A DNA stretch of 64,000 nucleotides, from assembly GCA_049487715.1 (NCBI GenBank), contig CP150568.1, positions 248,001-312,000 of the forward strand, in the 5' to 3' direction. The notes below the pieces were generated by a model, which was not told the DNA's origin, searched no databases, and worked only from the letters and a program-made list of their open reading frames with translations. The translations under genes and the position numbers were made by a program. The stretch comes from Pycnococcus provasolii (Eukaryota > Chlorophyta > Pseudoscourfieldiophyceae > Pseudoscourfieldiales). Positions 19,399-29,153 of this stretch are shown in pieces (position 1 is the first letter of the stretch; every line of letters begins with the position of its first letter).

Positions 19399-21248
19399 CC
19401 TCTGTGAGCAGCTCCGGAAAGAAATGATGAACTCCGCCAGGAAAAAACGAAAGCTCAAGGAAACTACCCGGTACGATAGGAGCAGGGAAAACAAGGGATG
19501 GGGCCCTCGACGAAAACGGGAGTCAACAACCCTTACTTGCTAACCCCTTAACTGTGATTCTGTCGAGTGAACTGGGCCTGTTGCGTGCGTGTTGTGGGCC
19601 TGTTGTGGGACCCTCTGTGGGCTTTCGTGTGGCGTCACCTCGTCAAGCTCCTCCCAGTGCCAGTCTCCCCCTTTCCCATCATCCCATGTAGGAACTAGGA
19701 AGCTTGTCCTCTGGGAGGAACTTAACAGGCACACGTGTACGAGGCCGGAGACCACCCCACGCGACCAGCTCACTCGACCCGACCTGAGGTATGGTATGAT
19801 AGGTAGGTAAGAAACCCGACCTTACCTTTACATATGGCTGGTTCGTTTACCTTTGTCCGGCTTGCTCTTGTCACTTTGCCGGTCAGCCTGTCAGCGGTTG
19901 TTGACTCTTGTATTTGCAAACGTCACACGGGTCCCTTGCCTTTGCCTTTTGTGTTGTGACATACTTCGTACCACCCCTTTCCCCCTTTCCTGGTCAGGTT
20001 TCGACATACTGTAGGATACGAGTTCTCCATGGGCCATGGCTTCTCGCAACGGCTGGAATCAGCACGGGCACCGCAAGACGCAAGTGTTTCTTGAGACTTT
20101 AGGTTTTAGATGGTCAAAAGCTCTCGATGCATCGCAGGGAGGAACCCGTTCGAATGAGGCACCCGTGGAGTGCCACCTTTGAACAGAACCTTTGAACTCT
20201 TGACCAGAAAGATGCCCCAGCCAGATGCCGTACTAACGTGTATCCCCGATGGGGCGGGACGCAGGGCGGGCTGGTAGCACAGAGCACAGACCGTGAGAAG
20301 TCAAACCAAAAAATGCAAGTACCCGTGGATTTGCAAAAATTTTAGTGCAACCTGCACGAGAGCCGTCCATCTTCAAGACGTCTGATTCGACTACTATCGT
20401 GCGTGAGTGCGAAGCAAAAACGTGAAATTTTCGCGTTTTTTACGGACAAAGAACAAAAAAAAACCGAGATGTTTGCTCTCACATAAAAATGCACACAAAT
20501 GAGGGGAATTGTGCGCCGTCTGTGTGTTAATACTACGGTGTCGCTAGGTCTCTCAAAAGCTCCTTTCGTTTAAGCACAAATACTAAAGCACGATCAAGAG
20601 GCGATTGAGAAGCACAACGAACCAAGGGCCATCGTGAAACGAAAAACGAACCTGTATCAAGTTTTTTCGAGTCGGCCAACGTTTGTTTGCGTCGAGGCCG
20701 TTTGCGTCGAGCCTCAAGAGGAATATTCGTGCAAGAATTCATCGGCAGTTCGGCACTTCGTCTCCTGGAATCCTGCAGCCAGACAACAAGGGCACGCCAG
20801 AGGAGACAAAGCACATAACACACGAGAGCAACCTGGAGCGAGCTTGAGCTTCACGGACCGCCTGTTTGCCTCGAGGACCCTTGAGTGAGCTGCTCGTCCG
20901 CACCCAACCACGGCCCTAGGTGGTTCCTCTTCTTGCGCGCGCACTGCACTGGCCAGTTCAGTACTGCGTTCCCTACCGGAGCTCGTCGTCGCTCTCGTCG
21001 TATCGTGTCGGTGCGCGTATCCTTTGCGTCGTACTGTATCGTGTCTTCGAACGCACCTGGTGTTGCTTTGCGTCGGGTGCTACGCAGTAGAGAGGAGTGC
21101 CGCATACATCTTAAGCGTGTGTGTGTGGTTGCGTTCACGCGCTTGTTGTGTGTCCGTGGTGTTCTCTTCTTAAGGAGGCTTCAGACATCTATCTCGGCTT
21201 GAGCTACTTGCTAGTCGTCTCCGCACAACAACTTAAGACACAGCAAAG
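19399..21248. other. Divergent intergenic region, coiled-coil gene / ABCG gene
   Basis: About 1.85 kb without a supported gene. Open frames here are short and composition-driven. Notable words are a GGGCCTGTTG direct repeat near 19575-19610 and CGTGTATCCCCGATGGGGCG near 20234 (a CCCC-GAT-GGGG hairpin). The last 250 bases look like a long 5' UTR for the ABCG gene. Confidence 0.45.
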
Positions 21249-23567
21249 ATGGGAAAGAAAGGCTCAGGACCCGATGAGTTCGGATTCGGCGCCAACAAGG
21301 AGGAGGCGGCCAAGGAGGAGAAGGCGGCGGCGATGATCCAGGCGCTGTACCGTGGGCGTGATAACCGCGCAAAGGCGTTCGCCAAGAAGGGACTCATGGC
21401 GGGACTCGCGAAGCGAAACAAGCGATGGGCCGTGCTGCAGGGACGCTTCTCCGCGCTTCAGCCTGAGGTGGAGGGAGTGCTGCGATGGGCAGAGCTCAGC
21501 TACCTCGAGCTGCCGGAGGATCCGCAGTACAACAGCCGCGTCATTCTCAACAACGTCAGCGGACGCGCGACGCCTGGCAAGATGCTTACCGTCACCGGGC
21601 CGCACGGAAGCGGTCAGGAGGAGCTGATGATGATCCTCGCCAAGCAGAGCCTTCCCGGCCTCTCGCAGGGAGACGTCACGCTGAACGCCGTGTCCATCAA
21701 CAGCTGCCCGGACTTCTACCGCAAGATTGGCTTCCTTCTTATGGAGGGCGGTGACCTGCCCATCATGGGCGGCCTCACGCCTGAGGAACAGGTGGCCTTC
21801 TCCGCACGCCTTCGCCTTAACGCCACCGACGCCTTCCGCAAGGGACGCGTGGAGAAGGCGCTGCAGTTCATGGGGATCTCTGGAGAGCGCCAGACGACGC
21901 CCATCGACCAGCTGTCTGAGGTGATGAAGCGCCGCACTGCGCTGGCCGTCGAGCTCGTCACCTACCCCCCGGTGTTGCTCGTGCACGACATCACCGAGGG
22001 TCTCGACAGCTCGGAGAGCTACCACATGATGGAGAGCCTGCAGAAGATGTCGGCGCACATCACCGTCATCGTGTCCGTCGACGCCAACGAGATTGGCGAC
22101 TGCTACAACGTGCTTGACGACCTCTACATGCTCGCCGCGGGACGCCTTGCATACTACGGCGGCAAGGAGAAGCTCGGCATGTTCATCAAGAAGATGGGCC
22201 AGGAACTCCCGCCGGAGACCAACCCGGGCGACTTCTTCATCCACCTCATCGACGACAGCTACGAGGAGCACGACGAGAAGCTTGTCGACCGCATGATTGG
22301 CACCACCTACCAGGTCGACCTGCCGCGCCGCATGAACGCCCGGGACCACCTCGTCGTTCCGCTCATGCGCGACTACGCCGCGCGCCCCGTCGACGCCGAG
22401 CCTCTGACCATCTTCGAGGAGATAACGACGCTCTCCGCACGATTTGCCAAGGACAACTTCCTCAACCCGAGCAAGTACCCGTCGCAGATCATGATGACGC
22501 TGCTCCTCGGTATCCTCATCGGCACCTACTTCCTGCACATGGACCATGACATGTTGAAGTCGAACGCCGAGCAGATTGCACGCCTCTGCTTCACCGTCGT
22601 CCTCATGGCGATCACCTTCACCGTGCGTCCGCTTGGATTCCGCATTCTCGACGAAAAGCCTGTGATCATGCGAGAGCTTCGCGCAGGCTTCTACTCGCCC
22701 ATGAGCTACTACATCATCCAAAACGCCGTGACGCTCTTTGAGTGCTTCTTCTTCGTTTTGCTTCTCGTGTGCATCATGATGGGGATCCCCGGACTTATCG
22801 AGAGGAGTCCCGAGATTGGAGATTCCGTCACCGCGTTTTACCCCTCTGGATGCAACCCGACTTTGGATGCTTACTGTGTGAAGAAGACTTACATCAAGCC
22901 CGGCTCCGGTGATGCGGAGTGCCGACAGAGCTGCGAGGCTATCGTGCAGGGTGCGCCAGGTGCCTGCGATGACATTGCATCGAAGGGAATCACAGTCGTT
23001 GTGTGTCCAGAGGAGACGTACGCGGCCGAAACGGTGTTCCGGCACATTCTCGTGATCATGTTCGCCGCGTACTGCGGCTCGAACCTGACGTTCATGCTCA
23101 GCTACATCTTCAAGAACCGCCAGCAAGCGATGATGGTTGCTACGGGACTTGACTTCATTTTCCTCGTGTTTTGCGGCTTCCTTGTGCAGCAGAGCAACGT
23201 TCCATACATGTGGTACTGGCTTTACTACCTTAGCCACCACAACTACGCCTACAGGGCGCTCGTTGACACAGAGATTGGCCGCCGCTACACGTCGATCAAG
23301 ACGTACACATCCATCGCTCTTCCGCAGCTCGGTGGCGTGACAGTGAATGCCAAGAGCGTGGACTTCCCAGGCCGCTTCTGGCTGAAGCAGCAGGGATACG
23401 AGGGCATCAATGACATTGATTACTGGGAGGCAACGCTAATCCTTCTGGCAATGGGCATCATTTACCGTCTTCTGGCGATGGCCTTCGTGCGTTACAGCTT
23501 CCTGAAGTCGAACTTCGTTTACCCGCCGGCTCGAGCTGTCGTAGATCCGACCATACTCACCGCGTAA
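21249..23567 (+). CDS. ABCG-type half transporter with degenerate ATPase and N-terminal IQ motif
   Basis: A 772-residue protein in the ABCG order: nucleotide-binding domain (about 80-330), then a six-helix membrane domain (about 410-755). The ABCG mark NPGDF is at 325-329 and a cysteine-rich loop (six Cys between 535 and 586) precedes the last helices. The ATPase looks broken. Walker A reads GPHGSGQE, with Gln123 in place of the catalytic Lys. The signature LSGGQ/ISGGERKR position reads LSEVMKRR (222-229). Walker B reads LLVHDITEGLDS (243-254), without the DEPT glutamate. An exact IQ calmodulin-binding motif, IQALYRGRDNR (30-40), sits in a charged N-terminal extension. The frame is intact with strong, high-expression codon bias, so it is not a pseudogene. 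Substrate unknown; it may partner an active half or act as a regulated non-pumping protein. Confidence 0.88.
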   Translation: MGKKGSGPDEFGFGANKEEAAKEEKAAAMIQALYRGRDNRAKAFAKKGLMAGLAKRNKRWAVLQGRFSALQPEVEGVLRWAELSYLELPEDPQYNSRVILNNVSGRATPGKMLTVTGPHGSGQEELMMILAKQSLPGLSQGDVTLNAVSINSCPDFYRKIGFLLMEGGDLPIMGGLTPEEQVAFSARLRLNATDAFRKGRVEKALQFMGISGERQTTPIDQLSEVMKRRTALAVELVTYPPVLLVHDITEGLDSSESYHMMESLQKMSAHITVIVSVDANEIGDCYNVLDDLYMLAAGRLAYYGGKEKLGMFIKKMGQELPPETNPGDFFIHLIDDSYEEHDEKLVDRMIGTTYQVDLPRRMNARDHLVVPLMRDYAARPVDAEPLTIFEEITTLSARFAKDNFLNPSKYPSQIMMTLLLGILIGTYFLHMDHDMLKSNAEQIARLCFTVVLMAITFTVRPLGFRILDEKPVIMRELRAGFYSPMSYYIIQNAVTLFECFFFVLLLVCIMMGIPGLIERSPEIGDSVTAFYPSGCNPTLDAYCVKKTYIKPGSGDAECRQSCEAIVQGAPGACDDIASKGITVVVCPEETYAAETVFRHILVIMFAAYCGSNLTFMLSYIFKNRQQAMMVATGLDFIFLVFCGFLVQQSNVPYMWYWLYYLSHHNYAYRALVDTEIGRRYTSIKTYTSIALPQLGGVTVNAKSVDFPGRFWLKQQGYEGINDIDYWEATLILLAMGIIYRLLAMAFVRYSFLKSNFVYPPARAVVDPTILTA

Positions 23568-23797
23568 GCTGGAGTGGTGAAGAGCAGCACATTTGTGAGG
23601 GGTTTTCAGGGGGTTACACAACATATTTAAAAAAATGTTCAAATTTTTTTTCCGCTGGTGCATCGTCACACCAACCATCCCCGACCATCCCCAACCATCC
23701 CCCGAGCTGTTAGAAACAGGCAATTTTTTTACGTGCACCGGTTACACAAAGAAAATGAAACGCCCTTTTGCTTTTTTCTTCTCCTTTCTTTCCACTT

Positions 23798-24769
23798 TCA
23801 TGCGCTGATCACTCCAACGACGACAGTGATGTCATCGGGCTTGCCACCCTCCGTCATCGCCTGCCGTGCTCGATTCAGACTGTCCTGCTCCTCCTCGTCG
23901 ACGTTACCAACCACGCTGTTGAATGTTTGCCAAGCATTTTGCATCTGCGCCATCATTCCGGACATGGGATTGTTTTCTGCACCATTCGCTCCGCTAGCCG
24001 CCATAGCCTTGAGCTTTTTCTGCGCAACTGCGGAAACGCCGTCAGCCGCCCCGCCCTCTGTGAGAGCCGTGTACTCGCGTTGTGCAGACTGGCGGTACGG
24101 CGAGTTGTAGTTTGTGTCAAGGCTGTGCTTCTGCGCAAGTTGTGCAAGCTTCCACGCGACGCTCTGGCATGCATCCGCATCTGTCGCGCTGGTTGCATTT
24201 TCGTCGGCGAGAAGTGCCGCGAGCTCGCCGTCGCTGACGTTGTCCCACACGCCGTCGGAGCCTGCGACGAACACGTCGCCTGGCTGCACGAACACCTCGT
24301 ATGCGACGGCGTCTCCGACGTTGTCCGTGTTGTATCCCAGCTTGGCGGATGCGAGCTGGTACGGGCAGTCGAAAGAGTGCTGGCGTGATGCACTGGCAAG
24401 CTGCACGCGTCCGTCTCGCACGAGCCTGAAGCCGCAGTCTCCCACGACGGCGACGCGCAGAGCCGCGCTGGCTTCGGGGTTGGACGGCGCCGCTGGCGTC
24501 GCGACGAGCGCGGTGGCTGCTCCCGGAAGTGCGGTAGCTGCGTGTGCGTTCGTGAGTGCGTTGAGCGGGTCAGGTCCTTCGCTGTCTAGGTTGCTGGAAG
24601 CGATCTGCATGAGTGCCTTTGCATACTTGGACGGGTCGACGCCCATTTCGCCCCACCCTGAGACACCGTCAGCGACGCCGAACGACGCCGTCGACGCGTT
24701 GACGAAGAACGCGTCCTCTCCACCTGTGGCCTCTTTGTCTGGCCTGGGCAGCATGGCTGCCGCGACCAT
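23798..24769 (-). CDS. PBCP-like PP2C protein phosphatase (photosystem II core phosphatase family)
   Basis: A 323-residue PPM/PP2C phosphatase of the Ptc7/PBCP branch. The metal-binding start is GGEDAFFV, followed by GVADGVSGWGE.GVDPSKY; downstream are the VVGDCGFRLVRDG, FDCPYQL and GDVFVAGSDGVWDNV motifs and the terminal GKPDDITVVV. The VADGVSGW and FDCPYQL wording is that of plant PBCP, which dephosphorylates photosystem II core proteins in the chloroplast. Metal-binding aspartates are all present. The frame continues upstream of the ATG at 24769 for about 54 credible residues but without an ATG, so the transit peptide may lie in an upstream exon around 24930-25020 (a candidate reads MATSSVSGARGG). 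An alanine-rich insertion of about 25 residues follows the DGVSGW region. Divergent from the RIQ-like gene. Confidence 0.87.
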   Translation of the reverse strand: MVAAAMLPRPDKEATGGEDAFFVNASTASFGVADGVSGWGEMGVDPSKYAKALMQIASSNLDSEGPDPLNALTNAHAATALPGAATALVATPAAPSNPEASAALRVAVVGDCGFRLVRDGRVQLASASRQHSFDCPYQLASAKLGYNTDNVGDAVAYEVFVQPGDVFVAGSDGVWDNVSDGELAALLADENATSATDADACQSVAWKLAQLAQKHSLDTNYNSPYRQSAQREYTALTEGGAADGVSAVAQKKLKAMAASGANGAENNPMSGMMAQMQNAWQTFNSVVGNVDEEEQDSLNRARQAMTEGGKPDDITVVVGVISA

Positions 24770-25558
24770 GATACGAGAAGACGCCGAGATGGCTTGAGCC
24801 TGGGTTAGCGCTGACGACCGGTTGGCTGGTGAGTAGTCCAGCGACTCCAATACCTCCGTTGATGAGGCAGCTAAAGCTCTTAAAAGTCTCCTATTCTTAT
24901 TCTTAGGGTTATGAGCATGACGATACACCACAGAGACATGGCACCACCACGAGCACCACCACGAGCACCACTAACGGAGCTGGTTGCCATTTTCAAGGAT
25001 GTTGTTGTGTGCGCTGCCATGCCTGCCATACAACAAACAAAACTGGCACCAGGGAGGGGGAGATATCCGGGGTTAAAGATTTGGAAAGATTGAAGTATAG
25101 ATTTTACTCGCCCATAAAGAGGGAGGCTCACCAAGCTCCTCGGGGGAGATTTGGCAAGAAGGGGGAAGGGGGACCCCACACTGGACCATGGTGGATCCCC
25201 AAAGCAGAGTTGGCAAATAGGGTGGTGGAATCCTCCATGGTGGATCCCCAAAGCAGAGTTGGCAATAGGGTGGTGGAATCCTCCATGGTGGATCCCCAAA
25301 GCCAGCATTTTCCCTAACCCTTGGGTGCATTTCCTTCGCGCAGGTGGGGCCCAGGAGTTTGGCTCATCAGTTTGTTTTTTGGTTGGGGCCTTGGAAGTGG
25401 GGGGGGGAGTTCGGAACGGATCAACGAGCGATTTGGGTGGCGCAGCTTGCGGTGGGAAGTGACCCCCTGAGAATAGGCCGGAGGAGAGAAATTATTTAAC
25501 AGGCCCCCCCCAGATCACCAACCACACAATCATTCGTTATCTGCTAAGCAAACACAAG
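24770..25558. other. Divergent region between PBCP-like and RIQ-like genes
   Basis: Holds the probable first exon of the PBCP-like gene near 24930-25020, a TTAGGG word at 24903, a 12-bp tandem (GCACCACCACGA, 24941-24973), the 48-bp tandem repeat listed separately, and a CCCTAACCC word at 25312. Presumed shared promoter of two thylakoid-related genes. Confidence 0.5.
25186..25302. repeat. 48/49-bp tandem repeat, 2.4 copies
   Basis: Units begin with CCATGGTGGATCCCCAAAGC at 25186, 25235 and 25283. Copies 1 and 2 differ by one base in an A run; copy 3 is cut after 20 bases. Near-identity implies a recent duplication. Confidence 0.9.
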
Positions 25559-26089
25559 ATGTCCGTCGTTTCATCAGCAGCACGCCCGTCCCTTTCAGTC
25601 CCACGTCAGTCTTCCCGCAGCAGCACAGCGCGCCGTGATACGGTGCGCATGCAAGCACAGCGCAAGGTTGTCTCTGTGGACAAAAACTGGAAAAAGGAGT
25701 TCTTTGGATATGGAATCTTCCTGGAAGATTCGGAAATCTCCAACGATGCACTTAAACAGGTACAAAACAAGAAAGTGCTCTCTGCTGTCGAACAGTCTGG
25801 ACTGCTCAGTGGACTGGAAAAGGCGGGATTCACACTCAGTGGACTCGAGGATCTCAAACTGCTCTCGCTCGCGGAAAGCCTTGGACTGCTCTCGCTCGCG
25901 GAAAAGGTGCTCAACAGCAACGGAGCCGCCATCGCAAGTTCCGCGCTCATCCCGTTCCTTCTCGCGTTCCTCAGCGTCTGCACACTCGACGAACCCGCTA
26001 AGTACTTCGTCGCCGCGCCGCTCGTCATCGTCGCTGGTGGACTCTTCGTCACGGGAAATATCGTACAGGGACTCATGGCGGAGCCGTAG
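25559..26089 (+). CDS. RIQ-like (DUF1118) thylakoid membrane protein
   Basis: A 176-residue protein. The first 35 residues (S, R, P, V rich, with the cleavage-like VRMQAQ) are a chloroplast transit peptide. The mature part contains the DUF1118 core: KKEFFGYGIFLEDSE, then a helix-rich repeat in which LLS.LE/LLSLAE phrases recur (SGLLSGLEKAG, LKLLSLAES, LGLLSLAEK), and two membrane helices at about 122-142 and 148-170. In Arabidopsis the DUF1118 proteins RIQ1 and RIQ2 sit in grana thylakoids and affect LHCII organisation, grana stacking and non-photochemical quenching. A like role is inferred. It is transcribed divergently from the PBCP-like phosphatase. Confidence 0.88.
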   Translation: MSVVSSAARPSLSVPRQSSRSSTARRDTVRMQAQRKVVSVDKNWKKEFFGYGIFLEDSEISNDALKQVQNKKVLSAVEQSGLLSGLEKAGFTLSGLEDLKLLSLAESLGLLSLAEKVLNSNGAAIASSALIPFLLAFLSVCTLDEPAKYFVAAPLVIVAGGLFVTGNIVQGLMAEP

Positions 26090-26160
26090 ACGACCTTTCC
26101 CCCTTTTATTTTTTGCTTCGCTTCGGTCTGGAAACAAAATACAACCAAAACGAACCTCAG

Positions 26161-26222
26161 AGCGCTCATGCAGTAATGAAACGTGAGTAGTTACTTTGTC
26201 CAACGGTCGTCCGTTCACACCA
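26161..26222 (+). repeat. Dispersed convergent-gap repeat 1, copy B
   Basis: Second copy of the element at 4434-4497, again just after a plus-strand gene and before a convergent minus-strand gene. Here the stem ACGG-TCGT-CCGT is perfect. The rest of 26090-26498 holds only A-rich runs. Confidence 0.65.
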
Positions 26223-26498
26223 ATCACCAACGAAAAGGTTCACCGCACTCCTCCACCATACGACTTTGCCTTTTCCATCCTCCCACCCACTCGAGATAAA
26301 GGGAGAGGGTCAAAAGGTTCACATCTCACCCCTTCGGGGAACCTGTCGTGCCAACTACAAGTACCATTGCCGTGTACTACTTGTGGGAGACGTCCTATGT
26401 ACGAGCGCGCACATTGCAGCGAAACCTGCCAACGAGACATTCGACCAAAAAAAAAAAACAATTCACATATGTATATTTCATACGACACAAAAAAAAAC

Positions 26499-29153
26499 TT
26501 AATCGTGACCACTTCCGCTCGCTTCGAAGAGCTTGCTAAGCTGCTTCGCAGCCGCCGGCCTATGGAATGCCGCAGCACCACCACCGCCACCACCGCCACC
26601 ATAACCACCACCACCACCACCACCCTCGCTCATTTGCTTCTGAAGCGATCGGTGCAAGACTGGTCCAAGGGGGATGGGCGAGTCGGACTTCGCTCGCAAC
26701 GCGGCGGGATGGTCCATAAGGTGATGGTGAGATGGGATGGGAACGAGACGTCCAGCACGCTCATGGGGAGGTTTCGGAATGCCAGGCATGCTCGCCTTCA
26801 CGCCGTCGCTGCGAGATCGCTCGATCGCCGGATTGCGCGGCACGAGCTGCCTCATCTCACTCACACCGCCGCCTGCCCAGCTGAATCGGGGAGATTCGAT
26901 CGCACGACGTGCCTTCGCCGCGGCACCGGAGGCACCGTCCATTCCCAACGGAGGGATGGGAGAGGTGCCGCCATGCTCTGGGATGGGAGTACGACGTCTT
27001 GGGGAAGAGTCGACGACAATACCTTCCAGGCGACGTTTCCGCGGCGAATGTGGCAGGAATGGAGAATTCCACGTCTCGGGAGGTGTCGATGTCGAGCGAG
27101 GCAATGCAAGCGGGTCAATCAAGCCGGCGAACTTCTCACTCGCGATTGGCTCCATCAGCGCCGCGCCATCGTCGCCGAGGGTGCCATACATAGGGTCCGT
27201 GTCTCCTAGTGGCGAAGGGCCTCGTCCCGTTGCATGCGCACGCCACCAAGATGGCAGCAAACGCAAATTGCTTGGCGAAAATACCTCGTGCTCGACGAAG
27301 CGAGTGTCTCTGACAAGCACGTCTCCGGAGACGATGCCATCCTCGGCATCCTCTCGGCTCATGCGCACCGCCTCGCGCTCGCTCTGCTGAGGTGGTGTGC
27401 CCATGCCGTACCTTTCCGGCTGCTCTTGCTCATGATGATGGTGGTGGTGATGATGATGCTCGTGTTGCGAAGGCGGCAGCGGTGGTGTGCCCGCGTCGTA
27501 TCTTCGCCTCGGTGCGTCGAGCTTGCTGATCATGCCCGGCTCAGGCGTGCTACCTGCGGGAGGCTTGTGCTTCCGCTGCTTCTGCTGACTTACAAGGTTA
27601 TCGTGGCTCGAGATGCGTCGAAACGTGTCCACAATGCCGTTCGTGTCCGTCCACTGCATCTGCTGACGCCTCGAGTTTTCGATGCGCATGCGGTTCGGAC
27701 TCAGCTCGTCCTCATAAAGCGAGTGCGCCATGTCCGGTGCCGCGCGTCCCTGGCCTGTGCTGGTTCGCTTGCGAACCATCTCCATCTGAGCCATTGGCGT
27801 ACGCACCGCGGATCCCGTGACCTCGACCGTGGGTGTCACGCGTCCAAGAGACGGCACGCGTCGCACCACACCACCGCGCTTGTGATTCGGGGTAGGCGTT
27901 CGACCAGCGGGAACGTCGATGGAGATGCCGAGCATTGGTGGCACGCGCTTCGGCATCGGAGGTGGTGGACCCGACGTTGTTAGATTTGTGGACGTTGACC
28001 TGTGCGCTGGAGCGCCAGGGGCGGTGGTGGGTACGACGACACCCATCTGCGCACACTTCACCGCGACACTCGGCCTGCGAATTATGGCGCCGGCGGATGG
28101 CCGGGAGTTCGGGTCGAGAGACAGCAGGTCGTACACGATGTTCACGAGCTCCGTGCTGTACGCGCTGCTCGGCGCCTCGAACTTGCCTTCTATGATCTTC
28201 ATGACGAGCGCCGCCTGGTTGCCCGCGCGGAACGGGTATCGCAGGCAGAGAAGTTCGTAGAGGATGCATCCGAGTGCCCAGACATCCGCCTTCTCACCGT
28301 ACGGCTCGTTTCGGCAGAGTTCCGGCGCAAGGTAGTACGGCGTTCCGACGGTGGTGGCGGCGAGCTGGCCGCGAGCTTTCAGCACGGCTGCGGACCCGAG
28401 GTCAACGATGCGGCAGTCGTCGTTTGCGCCGATGAGAACGTTCGTGCTCTTCAGGTCGCGGTGAAGCACGCCGCAGCTGTGTATGTGGTCCAACCCGCTC
28501 GCAACCTGCAGGAAGTACCTCCACACGGCACGTTCGCTCAGCCTTCTCCCACGCTGGTTTCTGATTCGGTCCAAGAGAGTTCCGTGCGGCACGTACTCCA
28601 TGACGATGCTGACGGTGGCTGGGTGTGCTAGATAGGCGCCGTAGTACTTGACGACGTACGGGCTGGAGAGGCTTGCTAGGATGGAAGCCTCGGACAGTGC
28701 ACGTTTTCGCTCCTCCTGCGTCAAGTTGGAGACGTCGACTTTCTTCACGCAGACGGTCGCTCGGTCGTCGAGCCGCACAGCCTTGTATGCAGTTCCCACC
28801 GTTCCTTGTCCGATGGGTTTCAAGAACCGAAAGAAGTTATCGTTCAAGTGCGACGAGTATCCTCTGGACGAAGACGTTGACGTGTTGTTTGTGTCGTAGG
28901 AGGTGGATGTTTCAGCGAGGACTGCTGCATTGTCGCTGCGAAGATGATGTTGCTGTTGTTGCCTTTGCTTCTTCTGCTGCTGAAGTTTGTATCTTTGTAC
29001 TTTCGACGACTTTCTTTGCGTTGTCGTTGTGCTTTGCGTTGTTTGGTTGTGGTGGTTGTGGTTGTGGTGTTGGTGTTGGTGGTCACCGCTATCTAGGTTG
29101 TGGTTGTGATAGTGGTAGTAGTGCGAGTGGCCTTGGTGCGAAGACGTCGTCAT
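26499..29153 (-). CDS. NEK-type Ser/Thr protein kinase with long disordered tail
   Basis: An 884-residue protein. Residues 1-105 are a His/Gln/Asn-rich low-complexity leader. The kinase domain (about 108-358) has glycine loop GQGTVG (115-120), Lys137, HRDLKSTN (231-238), DLG in place of DFG (251-253), and GTPYYLAPE (270-278). The VDVSNLTQEER helix C region and the KADVWALGCILYEL motif are typical of NIMA-related kinases, some of which have DLG naturally. All catalytic residues are present. The C-terminal 520 residues are disordered and basic, with SP/TP sites, a histidine run near 560-570 and a glycine-rich end. NEKs act on centrosomes, cilia and the cell cycle; the specific role is not known. 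Confidence 0.9.
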   Translation of the reverse strand: MTTSSHQGHSHYYHYHNHNLDSGDHQHQHHNHNHHNQTTQSTTTTQRKSSKVQRYKLQQQKKQRQQQQHHLRSDNAAVLAETSTSYDTNNTSTSSSRGYSSHLNDNFFRFLKPIGQGTVGTAYKAVRLDDRATVCVKKVDVSNLTQEERKRALSEASILASLSSPYVVKYYGAYLAHPATVSIVMEYVPHGTLLDRIRNQRGRRLSERAVWRYFLQVASGLDHIHSCGVLHRDLKSTNVLIGANDDCRIVDLGSAAVLKARGQLAATTVGTPYYLAPELCRNEPYGEKADVWALGCILYELLCLRYPFRAGNQAALVMKIIEGKFEAPSSAYSTELVNIVYDLLSLDPNSRPSAGAIIRRPSVAVKCAQMGVVVPTTAPGAPAHRSTSTNLTTSGPPPPMPKRVPPMLGISIDVPAGRTPTPNHKRGGVVRRVPSLGRVTPTVEVTGSAVRTPMAQMEMVRKRTSTGQGRAAPDMAHSLYEDELSPNRMRIENSRRQQMQWTDTNGIVDTFRRISSHDNLVSQQKQRKHKPPAGSTPEPGMISKLDAPRRRYDAGTPPLPPSQHEHHHHHHHHHEQEQPERYGMGTPPQQSEREAVRMSREDAEDGIVSGDVLVRDTRFVEHEVFSPSNLRLLPSWWRAHATGRGPSPLGDTDPMYGTLGDDGAALMEPIASEKFAGLIDPLALPRSTSTPPETWNSPFLPHSPRKRRLEGIVVDSSPRRRTPIPEHGGTSPIPPLGMDGASGAAAKARRAIESPRFSWAGGGVSEMRQLVPRNPAIERSRSDGVKASMPGIPKPPHERAGRLVPIPSHHHLMDHPAALRAKSDSPIPLGPVLHRSLQKQMSEGGGGGGGYGGGGGGGGAAAFHRPAAAKQLSKLFEASGSGHD

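Noticed and set aside
21264-23240. 658-codon open frame on the minus strand opposite the ABCG gene
   Set aside because: Same cause: antisense shadow of a highly codon-biased gene, with no protein-like domain.
26196-27209. 337-codon plus-strand frame opposite the NEK kinase tail
   Set aside because: Overlaps the coding strand of a gene with a clear kinase domain and shows no protein features.
26499-29153. DLG instead of DFG as a dead kinase
   Set aside because: DLG occurs in active NEK-family kinases and the other catalytic residues are present.
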